A stretch of 64,000 nucleotides of DNA from Leptodactylus fallax (taxonomy: Eukaryota > Chordata > Amphibia > Anura > Leptodactylidae): NCBI GenBank assembly GCA_947044405.1, contig CAMRHE010000205.1, forward strand, positions 992,001-1,056,000, written 5' to 3'. Below, piece by piece: positions 12,293 to 21,839 of this stretch. How positions within the stretch are numbered: position 1 is the first letter of the stretch; each line of letters opens with the position of its first letter. The translations under genes were made by a program, and so were the position numbers. The notes under the pieces are model-generated. The model ran no database searches, was not told the origin of the DNA, and was given only the letters and a program-made list of their open reading frames with translations.

Positions 12293-12923
12293 CTTACACA
12301 CAGGATAGGTCATCAGTATCAGATAGTTTGGGGTCTGACACCCGAACCGGAAGCCATATACCAAGTATATGGCTGAAAGCAGTCCTTTATTAGGACAATT
12401 CACATCTGTGCAGAACCCTCTAGAAATCACCAGAGAGAAAGTCCAGCATGGAGGACATCTCACTGCCGCTTTTAGTATGAAAATGGAGGTCCCCCAGTGG
12501 ACCCCTTTAAAGTCAATCATGTCTGTCGATGTCCGCAGGTAACCGCTGTTTTAACAGTCCGGCCCTCCGTCGTTAGCCTGACACAGATATGAACCTAGCC
12601 TTAGCAATATAATTCACTCCCTTTGTGCCTCTTTTATTAATGGGTTATACTGGGTTCAGGAAATAAAGGAAAGGTGAATTGTACAATATTATCTGAATTT
12701 TGGCATAACCTTTGTTATAACCACTGGTGTTGCAGCTCAGCCATCACTATGATTCAGCTGGTGAGTCCCCAGTGGAAAAAGTTTGAGAAGCTATACTCTT
12801 AAACATCCTAAAGATGTTACCCCTAAGGCCTCCTTTACAAGTAGGGAGAATATAGCCTGCTCTATATAAGAATGCTAAATCCTAGTGGGCTAAAGGAGCA
12901 GGTTCATCTGCCCTCTTGGATCA

Positions 12924-12925
<2 letters not shown>
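12293..12925. repeat. Family B-like fragment, then unassigned sequence
   Basis: The first ~130 bp (GGATAGGTCATCAGTATCAG and GGGGTCTGACACCCGA) resembles the inner part of family B. The remainder shows no gene and no clear repeat structure. Confidence 0.4.
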
Positions 12926-12969
<44 letters not shown>

Positions 12970-12970
12970 A
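12926..12970. repeat. (CTAT)n microsatellite
   Basis: About eleven perfect tandem CTAT units, ending at TATAGATC. Confidence 0.95.
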
Positions 12971-13489
12971 GATCATATATAAAAAACCATAATGTACAGT
13001 ATAATGTAAGGAGAGAAAAAAAAAACAACCTATAAAAGGGAGACATAGGAGGAGGGGAAGACCCAAATAAACAAGGAATGGGAAAATGAAGCGGAGAGGC
13101 CCAGGAAGGGAATCCCAGACCACATCACGTTAGAGTATATAGTAGATACTTAATAAGCTACCACTGGTGCAGACATAATGGATATGTCATGGGGCCAGGG
13201 TAACAGCTAGTCCCAGATCCAGAGGGGGCGCATAAACACTGCACTGGGATTGGTTGCTATTAGCAATAGGTGGATTTGCACCTGCACTCGGTTTCCGGTG
13301 GGGATTTCTGTCCCCCCATTCCGCTTGAAAAATGCAGAGAGAAAAATCTCTTTTCTCTCCGCGTTTTCCGGACAGAAACATGGCGGACCCAATTATAGAG
13401 CAGAAACCTGAGTGTGAACCTAGAGTAAAAGATAACATCATTTACTGTACAGGGTACGACCCGCTATCCCTAGGAAAATGTTCAGTAGT
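12971..13489. other. No gene seen; possible MITE near 13265-13430
   Basis: A block from CACTCGGTTTCC to AGTGTGAACCTAG contains a small inverted repeat (GCAGAGAGAAAAATC against CTTTTCTCTCCGC). It looks like one of the short frog elements ending in GTGTGAACC. The rest is featureless. Confidence 0.4.
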
Positions 13490-13625
13490 GAGAGGTACCG
13501 CCCAGTGCGCAGTGGCCCACCCAAGTTTGTACTGGGGCATTATACTGTGCAGAGGGGCCACTGCGGGGCATTATCCTATACAGAGGGATCTTTGGCATGA
13601 ATGGGGATGGAGGCACACTTTCTGA
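13490..13625 (+). repeat. Outlying 31-bp satellite units
   Basis: GGGGCATTATACTGTGCAGA and GGGGCCACTGCGGGGCATTA match the monomer of the large array at 18.7-24.7 kb in its plus orientation. Only about three degenerate units are present. Confidence 0.65.
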
Positions 13626-13696
13626 ACAACCTAGGGCCCATGGTACCCTCAGTCCTTCCCAGTGGTAAATAATAATTGCAGCTTTCCACTTGCTTC

Positions 13697-14280
13697 TTAA
13701 CCCCTTCCCACTGGTGACATTTTTCGATTTTAGTTTTTGACTCTCCATCTCCCAAACCCCATAACTTTTTTATTTTTCCATTCACAGTCATATGAGGGCT
13801 TAATGTTTACGGGACAAATTGTTCTTTCCAAAGGCACCATTTATTATTCTGTACAATGTACTGGGAAGCTGGAAAAAAAAGTCAGAATTGGGTGGAATTT
13901 GAGAAAAAGTGTATTTGTGCGACTTTCTTACGGGTTTCGTTTTTTTACGGCGTTCACTCTGCAGCCAAAATGACATGTCATCTGTATTCTGTTACGGTAT
14001 GATTTCAGGGAAAACAAATTTATATAGTTTTATTTACATTTTAACCCCTTAAAGATCTAAAAATAATTTTTATTTTCTTAAATTCGCCATATTCTGACAC
14101 CCATAACTTTTTTATATATCCGTGTACAGGGATGCATAGGGTGTTTGCGGGGTTAGGTGTACTTTTTAGTAACACTGTTTTGGGGAATGTCTATTGCTTT
14201 GATCACTTTTTATTGAAATTTCTATCAGAGGCGAAAAATAGCGGTTCGGCACTTTTTAATTTTTTTTCCTGCTACGGTGT
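13697..14280. repeat. T-rich interspersed repeat beginning TTAACCCCTT
   Basis: It begins at TTAACCCCTTCCC (13697) and contains CCATAACTTTTTTAT blocks, TTTTACGGCGTTCAC and ATTCTGACACCCATAAC. The same words recur in the TTAA-flanked element at 37861-39509 (TTTTACGGCGTTC, TATTCTGACGCCTATAAC). A second TTAACCCCTT occurs at 14042. No coding capacity is seen. Assignment to a T2/Kolobok-like group rests on the TTAA start and is inferred. Confidence 0.6.
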
Positions 14281-14284
14281 TTGG

Positions 14285-14960
14285 AGAGAATGGGTGTGCA
14301 GGCTGTGTGTGAGCAAGAGGGGGAATGGGAGTGCAGGCTGTGTGAGCAAGAGAGAGGGGAATGGGGGAGTGCACCCCGTCACCCTCTTGCTCGCCACAGC
14401 CTGCACCCCACGTACTTCTCTTGGTCACGCACAGCCTGCATCTCTATGTACCCCTCTTGCTCAGGCACAGCCTGCACTCCCCCATTTCCTCCTCCTGCTC
14501 ACACTCACCCTGCACCCCCATGTACCCTTCTTGGTCATGCAAAGCCTGCACCTCCCATTCCCCCCTCTTGCTCACACACAGTCAGGAGCGAGTGGGTGTA
14601 CAGGCTGTGTGTGAGCAAGAGGGTGACATGGGGGTGTAGGCTTTGCGTGAGCAAGGGAGGAAATGAGGGTGCAGGCTGTTCTTGAGCAAGGGGGGAATGG
14701 GGGTGCAGGATGTGTGTGAGCAAGAGGGGGTGTGGGGGAGCAGGCTGTGTGAGAAATAGAGGGGGATGGGCAGGATGCTTGAGAAATAAAGAGAAAAGGG
14801 GGGTGCAGGCTGCGTGAGATAAAGAATTGGGGTTGCAGCCTGCGTGATAAATGGGGGTACATTGAGGGTATAGTTGTGTGTGAGAAGGGGACATGGGGGT
14901 TAAGTCTGCATGAGAGAGGGTGACATGGTGGTTCAGGTTGTATGAGAGGAGGACGGGTGC
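14285..14960. repeat. GC-rich minisatellite with an inverted central block
   Basis: Units of roughly 35-60 bp carry GTGCAGGCTGTGTGTGAGC and AAGAGGGGG. They read forward at 14290-14370, as the complement (CTCTTGCTC...ACAGCCTGCACCCC) at 14385-14580, and forward again from 14595. Open frames through it are by-products of the repeat. Confidence 0.85.
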
Positions 14961-15052
14961 AGGATGGTTAACAAATGGGGCAGTCTCATGAAAGGAACAC
15001 TTAAAATATGAGGAGACATTTATGACTAAAAAAAAACTTAAAACAATGTTTA

Positions 15053-15250
15053 AAGAGGACCTTTCACGTCTTCATGTACATGCGGTTTTACATACCGCTA
15101 GAAAGGCAACAGTGCGCTGAATTCAGCACGCTGTCGGCTTTCCCGTTATGTGCCCCGGGGCTGGAGATATCGGGGGTCTAAATTTCACTGTTCACTGTCA
15201 GAAGGGAGTTCCTGACAGTCTAGCTGCGCTGTAAGGAATGCCCCCTCTGA
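15053..15250. repeat. Interspersed repeat, family D (hairpin with GAATTC centre)
   Basis: It begins GAGGACCTTTCACGTC and contains the near-palindrome around GTGCGCTGAATTCAGC, then CCCCGGGGCTGGAGATATCG and TTCCTGACAGTCTAGCTGCG. The same order of blocks occurs at 27948-28190. Confidence 0.8.
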
Positions 15251-17077
15251 CAGTACTCGGCTATGGACGAGGACAGAGAGGGGAAGGGGTGTTATTATCT
15301 GTAGAAATTGTGAAGGCGTTATTAGGGCAACTCTCCTGTCAGTGATTATTGTGCCTCACTGCTCCTCCCCCCATTCTCTAGACTGGAAATGAGATCTGCA
15401 CAGACTTTTGGGCCATTATAACATCATCTACATCTTACCCCTTCAAATTTCCCATGGTGCATTGCCTTTAGCTCTCCTTAGATTAAATAGATGACCCACT
15501 GAAGTTATCCATCTGCAAGGCTGTGCTTTTTCAAGACTGCTTGTTTTGTGGGATAAGTAAGAGGTTGCTTAGGATGAGGGAGTGTGGATGCCCTTTTGGG
15601 ATCCTCCTGACATCTAGGAGAAGGATCTGTGTGGCCCTTAGACTCTTTTCCTACAACAGTCTTTGCAGAGGTACACAAGTTGTTGGTTCCTAGTTCCAGC
15701 AATGAAATAGTAGTGCCTTAGCTCTCTGGATCAGTGTTTGTTTGAGGGCCCATTCTCTTTTTAGATGGGTTTTGATAGATATATCTATGTGCGCAAAAGA
15801 GAAGTGGTCCTTTAAGATGAAGGTCTTTGTACTGTCTAGTACAATAAATGAAAGTAGGGTGTGTTATAGTAGTAGTCGGTGGCCCCAGCCTCATGGTGCA
15901 CGTCCTATCCTTTGTCACGTCTTCTCAGTAATGGAAATATTTTCAGATGTTCTATTTTGCATAAATTCCCATAATGCACTGCCTGAGGTTCTCCTTAAGT
16001 TAAATGAATGTTGCACTGAGGTTGGCTTTATGAGGTCGAGCCGTTTTAGTTATAGAATGTGTTCTGCACTTGTAAGATCAGCATGGTCTGGCACAGGTCT
16101 GCCTACTGCTCCACCATATGAGGATAGCAGAGTGGTTTACGGCACTGTGTTCATGTCAAAGTCTCCTCTAGCAGCTTGAGTTGGACTCCCATTTATGAAA
16201 AAAGAGTTGTAGGTCTGTTAGATGAAAAAAGCTGCTGCTGTGTATGGAGGTTTGTGCTGGGCAATAACACCAGCCATTCTTTACACAACCACAACATTTT
16301 GTGTAAATTGTTAAAAATGTACACCATGGAAAAAAAAAAAAAAAATCAGCTTTTGAAACCCCACCCCAGCGACCCCTCACCCCAGTGACCCCTCAGCCAT
16401 ATCCTGGCAGGACCAGATTATAAACCAGCAGGTGAGGCTCCGCCTACCCCACTAGACCACAGAGCAATATGCCAGATTTCAAGAAATTTTGCCTCATTTG
16501 ATTTATTCTTTACACTATTCATTAAACTCAGGGAGAGTTGCAGCAATGCATTCTGGGAAATTATGCAAATTCTACACTTTTGATTGGAGAAGTAGTAAAT
16601 TATTCAAAATGGCTGCCAGGTAGGCGGTCCATGTCATAAGGGAACACAGCTCAGGACTAGGAGCATGGCCTTCTTCCCTCCACATGCTCTGTAATACACA
16701 GTCCTGGCCCTCGATGGCCAATATCCTGGTCACCAGCTGGTAATGGTAGCAGAGATCGCTGATCGCAGGGATTACTTTAAGGGACATGTCACGCCTGTCA
16801 AATTAGTCTGAATAGATTGAGCATCTATAGATCTTTACCCACTTCTGGACCTTCATAGACTATATTCTTCTGGGCAATTGTAACCCTGCAAGGACATTTA
16901 AGCAGCCAGACATGTCAACTCACCCAATATTCCCCGGAGTTGCCAAATTTTTAGGTCCCTGGTGAAAAAGAGCAAAGCCTCATACACTCGGCTGCCGGGG
17001 ATTTAGTATTCACTGAGCAGTGACGTCATCTCAGTGCTGTGAATGTTAATGAGGAGGTTCCCGGGAATCCTCCATGA
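15251..17077. other. No gene seen
   Basis: Open frames of up to 145 codons here have no recognisable motifs. Two diverged related patches occur about 520 bp apart, CCCATGGTGCATTGCC (15449) and CCCATAATGCACTGCC (15968), each followed by TTCTCCTTA-like sequence. A short CCCCAGYGACCCCTCA duplication sits at 16370-16395. Confidence 0.45.
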
Positions 17078-17221
17078 ATTTAGAGAAATCTCTATATAGT
17101 ACTGTGCTGTCCTATATAATGTATTGAATATAGAGATCTCTATAAGCCAGTACATTGTATGCCTAATAATATATTATCTAAGCATACAATGTACCGGCAT
17201 ATAGAAGAGATTTCTCTACAT
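17078..17221. repeat. Foldback element with nested stems
   Basis: An outer stem pairs TAGAGAAATCTCTATATAG with TATAGAAGAGATTTCTCTA. An inner stem pairs GTACATTGTATGC with GCATACAATGTAC around TAATAATATATTATC. Confidence 0.75.
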
Positions 17222-17499
17222 ATCGTACACATGCAGGGAAAGGAAAAGATTGGTATGAGAAAAAACATGCCTAATGAAAAAAATTATTAAAATGAGGCTG
17301 TAGCAAATTTTTATTGTTAAATTATATAAATAAATTTATATATCTTCAGTATCACCAACAAATATTTAAAGTGATCACTAAATGACGTAAATAAAAATAG
17401 CACAATTGTTTATTTTAATTAATTAGTAACAATCTGGGGTATAAACAGCGGACTGGTCCACCAGTAACAGCCAACCCTTTCCAACAGAAGCTTGCCCAG

Positions 17500-17885
17500 T
17501 GGAGGTGAAATAAAATAAACATTTATACTCAGCTGTCCTGGGCATCCGGCATCATCTGGCCATTTCTAGCCTGGGTTTAATATCACGCACCCTAGGGGTC
17601 ACCGCTGCAGCCTGTGATTGGACCTCAGGAGCATGCCCCACGTGACCGCTGAGGTGTGTGATTGGCATCTGGGAAACGTGACATCAGCTGCAGACCTGAA
17701 GAAGAAGCCGAGGTCAGCCATCTCACGCGAGGATGTCTAGGAGAGGTGAGGGGACGGGAACATCTCTCCCAGCTCCTTTTCCCATAATGACTTGTGATAG
17801 GAGAGGTGAGGCAAGGTGTTTGTTATTTTCTATCACCTCCCCTGGACCTTTACTTATTATACTCTCGGGTTTGAAGAAGAAAAAA
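17500..17885. repeat. Foldback repeat, family A
   Basis: Left arm ...TTTATACTCAGCTGTCCTGGGC, inner GAAGAAGCCGAGG, then AGGAGAGGTGAGG and a second CACCTCCCCTGG arm followed by TTATTATACTCTCGGG. Structure and sequence match the family A copies near 200, 19600 and 40680. Confidence 0.65.
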
Positions 17886-17969
17886 CATGGAAAAATAAAA
17901 CGGCCAGTCTGTCTTGTAATATAGTCTATACATGTCTAGGCACACTACAAAGATAGGCACAATTTTCAT

Positions 17970-18478
17970 TCTAGAGTCCTGAATGGCAAATATACATTAC
18001 TTTGCATCAATATATCCGCTCTTACTGGATAATCAGAGCTTTTTGCCATTCAGTACTTACATAAGCTGGGTGAAAACCCCTGTGGGAGCTGTTACTGCAT
18101 CCATATTAGTTGTCATGCCACTTTTCTATTGCCCTGAATAGCAACTCTACATTTAGAACAAAGGCAAACCTTCCCTATCACTGTATAACTAGACCCTTTT
18201 ACCATTCAGGACACTAGAAAAGCTGTGTCAATCAAAGTCTCAGCTGCCACTTGTTATATAGTGATAAAGGATGTATTGATGTCATTCAGGACTCCAGAAA
18301 AGCTGGAAGACACCCAGTAAGATATCAATTACTAATCCCACAAGGGCTCCACATAGCTTTTCTAGAGTCCTGAACAACAAAATAAGAGATGCAATGATGC
18401 AGAGAAAAGAAGGCTTTCCATTCAGTAGTCTAGAAAAGCTGGGTGAACAGGGTGTTACAGTTTGTCATTCAGCTTTTC
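17970..18478. repeat. Cluster of CATTCAGGAC...CTAGAAAAGCTG motifs in both orientations
   Basis: Seven occurrences are spaced about 45-160 bp apart. Forward copies are near 18048, 18206, 18284 and 18419. Reverse copies are near 17971 (CTAGAGTCCTGAATGG) and 18356 (GCTTTTCTAGAGTCCTG), and a collapsed palindrome CATTCAGCTTTTCTAGAGG lies near 18464. Intervening sequence is not repeated. Confidence 0.7.
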
Positions 18479-18492
18479 TAGAGGGTATAAGG

Positions 18493-18620
18493 AAGTGATG
18501 GTGAACCTGTTAGAGACCGAGTGCCGAAACTGTAACCCAAAACCCACTAAATTATCACAAAGTGCCAACATGGCAGTTTAACCTTAAATTAACCAGGATC
18601 TGTTTTATAGTGACCGTGCA
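18493..18620. repeat. Interspersed repeat, GTGATGGTGAACCT type (hAT-like?)
   Basis: The block GTGATGGTGAACCTGTTAGA...GAGTGCCGAAACTG...CAAAGTGCCAACATGGCA resembles an interspersed vertebrate repeat I associate with non-autonomous hAT elements. I did not find a second terminus or a target duplication. Confidence 0.45.
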
Positions 18621-18688
18621 ATGTTATTACAGCCTGTACTAATATCACATGTCTGCCATAAAACAGATACTGTGTGATATAAATAGTG

Positions 18689-19075
18689 ACGGGCCCCCAC
18701 ACAGTACAATGCGCTCCACAGTAGCCCCAATCTGCTCCAAAATGGCCCCCATACAGTATTATATGCTCCAGAGTGGCCCCCACACAGTATTATATGCTCC
18801 AGAGTGGCCCCCATACAGTATTATACGCTGCACAGTGGCCCCCACACAGTATTATATGCTCCACAGTGGCCCCCACACAGTATTATATGCTGCACAGTGT
18901 GCCCCCCCACACAGTATTATATGCTCCACAGTGGACCCCGCACAGTATTATATGGTCCACAGTGGGCCCCCACACAGTATTATATGCTTCACTTTGGTCG
19001 CCCCCACAATATTATATGCTTCACAGTGGGCCCCCACACAGTATAATAGGCTCCTACACTGCCTCCCTGTAGTGT
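18689..19075 (-). repeat. 31-bp satellite array 1 (reverse orientation)
   Basis: About twelve tandem copies of a 31-bp unit read CACACAGTATTATATGCTCC then ACAGTGGCCCC on the plus strand. Its complement, TGGAGCATATAATACTGTG then GGGGGCCACT, matches the unit of the arrays at 19930 and 23915 in the other orientation. Confidence 0.93.
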
Positions 19076-19084
19076 AAAGCTCCA

Positions 19085-19386
19085 CAGTGGCCCTATACAG
19101 GGGCACACCTCTAATGAGGCGAAGTGAGGTGGCCGCCTCAGGCGGCACTGTCTGTCACTGTCTGTGGGGCAGCATTTTTTACTTTATATTTACCGTAAAC
19201 CAGCCCAGGACAGGCCCCGCTCAGCTTTGTTTTTTTTTTAAGTGGCGTGTCCTGGGCTGGTTTATCTCAGCACAGGCGGCGATACAATGACGTCATCGCG
19301 CCTCCTATGCTGAGACGCAGACGTCGCGGACAAGAAGAGGAGGCGGCAGCTCCATCAAGGGATCACAGGTAGGTGAGGATAAGTTT

Positions 19387-19391
<5 letters not shown>
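19085..19391. repeat. Spacer repeat with GCCTCAGGCGGCA and a CCAGCCCAGGAC hairpin
   Basis: AAACCAGCCCAGGACAGG (19197) is complementary to TGTCCTGGGCTGGTTT (19247). The GCCGCCTCAGGCGGCA word at 19133 has relatives at 21811 (CCGCCTCAGGCAGCA) and 41276, each beside satellite or family C sequence. No gene is seen. Confidence 0.55.

Positions 19392-19456
<65 letters not shown>
19392..19456. repeat. (TA)n microsatellite
   Basis: A perfect run of more than 30 TA dinucleotides preceded by a T-run. Confidence 0.97.
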
Positions 19457-19457
<1 letters not shown>

Positions 19458-19500
19458 CCGTTACCTCCTGGAGTAACCCCAGCAGGTAACGACCTATTTA
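19457..19500. repeat. Palindromic GGCCGTTACCTGCTGG motif
   Basis: TAGGCCGTTACCTCCTGG is complementary to the CCAGCAGGTAACGACCTA that follows. Related copies occur at 41189-41235 and, as one arm, inside the hAT MITE at 50596-50770. Confidence 0.75.
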
Positions 19501-19599
19501 CTTATCGATCCCCGAGCCTGCTGTGGCTGCCTCCACTTCCCCTTCTGCTCTAAGACGCAGAAGGGGGAATCAGAAGCGGCTGTGAGCGGCAACGGGGAT

Positions 19600-19925
19600 T
19601 GGTAAGTGAGGCGAAATACTACTATTATTATACTCTGGGGTATTTTCAGACCCCGGAGTATAAATAATCGGAGACCCAGGCAGGGTGATAAACATAAAAA
19701 ACATTGTTACTCACCTCTCCAGCGATCCGATGTTACTCTCAGGAGGCTTCGGCCTTCTTTGGTGACGTCCCAGGTGTCACGTCAGCCAGGCCGACGTCAT
19801 TATGTGCGACATTGAAGAGGGCCGAATGCAGGGAGTTCACTGGAGCCCAGGTAAATAAAACAGTTTTTTATGTTTCTCACCACCTGGGTCTTCGATCATT
19901 ATAATAGAGTATAATGATAGTTCAT
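19600..19925. repeat. Foldback repeat, family A
   Basis: The left arm contains CCCCGGAGTATAAATAATCG, GAGACCCAGG and TTGTTACTCACCTCTCC. The right arm contains GGAGCCCAGGTAAATAAAAC, CACCTGGGTCTTCGATCATT and ATAATAGAGTATAATG. Outer arms are inverted copies of each other, as in the copy at 196-470. Confidence 0.7.
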
Positions 19926-19934
19926 GGGTGGGTC

Positions 19935-20370
19935 ACTATGGAGCATAATATTGTGTGCAGGGGCCACTGTGGTGCATAATACCGTGTGCAGGGGCCACTA
20001 TGGGGCATAATACCATGCGCAGGGGCCACTATGGGGCATACTACCGTGCGCAGGGGCCACTATGGGGCATACTACCGTGCGCAGGGGCCACTATGGGGCA
20101 TAATACCGTGCGCAGGGGCCACTATGGGACATAATACCGTGTGCAGGGGCCACTATGGGGCATAATACCGTGTGCAGAGGCCACTATGGGGCATAATACC
20201 ATGTGCTGGGGCCACTGCGAGGCATAATACCGTGTGCAGGGGCCGCTACGGGGCATAATACTGTGTACAGGGGCCGCTGCGGGACATAATACCGTGTGCA
20301 AGGGTCGCTTCGGGCCATAAAACCACATGCAGGGGCCACTGCGGGGCATAATACCGTGTAATACTGTATT
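19935..20370 (+). repeat. 31-bp satellite array 2 (forward orientation)
   Basis: About fourteen units of GGGGCATAATACCGTGTGCA followed by GGGGCCACTAT. Most units are exactly 31 bp and closely similar. An A-run ends the array at about 20382. Confidence 0.95.
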
Positions 20371-20626
20371 AAAAAAAAAAAAACACCTACTCATCTGTCC
20401 CTTGTGCTCCAATGTCTCCCACTGCAGTCTGGTTCTGCTGCTCTGGTGTCTTCTTCTGGCAGAAGTCCCCACTGCACATGACCACTGAGGTTGCTGACAC
20501 GGGACATCACAGTGCTGTGGGGAAGAAAACACCGGAGCAACAGGACTGGTACGCGCTGGAAGACACCAGAGAACCTTCCCCAGCCTCATATTAAAAAACT
20601 GGTTATCTTGGACAACCCCTTTAAGG

Positions 20627-20980
20627 TGGCATTTGGGCTTTATTAAAGGGGCTTTCCAGCTCATTTTTATTGATAAGCTATCTTTAGGACAGATTATCAA
20701 TAAGAGATCAGTGGACCCCGCCTCTGATCAGCTGTATGAAGGGGCTATGACGCCTGTTTATATCATACCCTGTCTGTTTATAGTGACCGTGTGATGTAAT
20801 TAGAGCCTTGTCACATAGATTACATGGCCGCTATGAGATGAATGACACTATGTAAACAGAAAAGCGGTCACGTCACTTACACAGGTACCACGGTTCATTC
20901 AAACAGCTGATCAGTAGGGGTCCCAGGTTTTTGAGCCCCACTGATTAGTTTATTAATGACCTGGAAAACCTTTTAATTAG
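20627..20980. repeat. Family B repeat
   Basis: It starts GGCATTTGGGCTTTATTAAA and AGGGGCTTTCCAGCTCATTT, includes GATCAGCTGT...GCGGTCACGT and CAGCTGATCAGTAGGGGTCC, and ends ATGACCTGGAAAACC. Both ends are imperfect inverted copies. The element at 41605-43705 is the same repeat on the opposite strand. Confidence 0.75.
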
Positions 20981-21034
20981 TCAACACCTGGGGCATTATT
21001 AATAAGGGGCACTATTTATACAAGGTAAATACGG

Positions 21035-21330
21035 ACATTATTAATATAAAGATGCACTTGGGAGTATTATTCAACATGGGGGGTTTATATCATATATTTT
21101 ATAATTGGGGTAGCAGCAGGATGGGGCTTTGTGTAGGTGAGGACAATGTGGGTTGGATACCTGGAAAAGTGAGGAGCCAAAGATATCTGTGTTGCAAACT
21201 TTACAGAGACAAGTCACAGCTGGAAGAAGTGGATATGGCGGTCCAGACGGAAGAGAAGGGAAATGTGACCGATCAATGAGAGAGTAAGTCACAAAATGTT
21301 ACTGCACTGTATTCACCTAAATGATAGAGG
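21035..21330. repeat. Family C repeat
   Basis: This block runs AGATGCACTTGGGAGTATT...TTTTATAATTGGGGTAGCAG...GACAAGTCACAGCTGGAAG...TTCACCTAAATGATAGAGG. The same order of blocks is found inverted at 41325-41600. It directly follows a family B element in both places. Short open frames are not convincing as genes. Confidence 0.75.
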
Positions 21331-21834
21331 ATAAATACCTGATTGATGGGTGTCTGTCTGCTGAGACCCCCACTGAGCCTGAGAATTGTTTTTTTTCCCC
21401 CCAACTGGGTGGGAATACAGCCTGGCTGCAGCCAGGCTGAATATAGGCATGTAGCTTGGTGGATGGACGAACCCGCGTGGCTCTCATTCAACTTTGATGG
21501 GAGTGCCAAAGATACCGAAAGTCCAGTACTCCGCTATCTATCTATCTCCGCACTCCTATTATAGAGAATGAAGGCCATGTGGGCTCGTCCATCCACCAAG
21601 CAGAAGATGTGTGAAGTTATTGTCATTGTTAATGCCGTGTTGTTGATTTCTGATACTGAAATAATGCAGTAAGACGAGTTCTTAAAAACTGTTTCATAAG
21701 TTTGTGTATGTTTATTGTACGACAATAACAGCGTGTGACGCTAACAGCATGTAAACTCAATTTTATATTTTTTTTTTTTTTTTTGGGGGGGGGGCGTCTT
21801 TCTATAGTCCGCCTCAGGCAGCAAAAAAGCTAGG
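21331..21834. other. No gene seen
   Basis: The stretch contains a small inverted pair (TGTAGCTTGGTGGATGGACG near 21450 against CGTCCATCCACCAAG near 21586, each next to a GCGTGGCTCTCATTC / GAATGAAGGCCATGTGG arm), a short CTAT run, and T- and G-runs at 21767-21794. The GCCTCAGGCAGCAAAAAAGC block borders the next satellite array. Confidence 0.55.
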
Positions 21835-21839
21835 TTCAC

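Noticed and set aside
14132..14614. 160-codon open frame on the plus strand
   Set aside because: It crosses a T-rich interspersed repeat and the GC-rich minisatellite. The composition (SLHP, HTQ runs) follows the repeat.
15742..16179. 145-codon plus-strand open frame
   Set aside because: No recognisable domain, no splice context, and a diverged duplicated patch overlaps it.
18689..20370. Regular 31-bp repeats resembling a CRISPR array
   Set aside because: Units are head-to-tail without unique spacers, and the genome is a vertebrate one.
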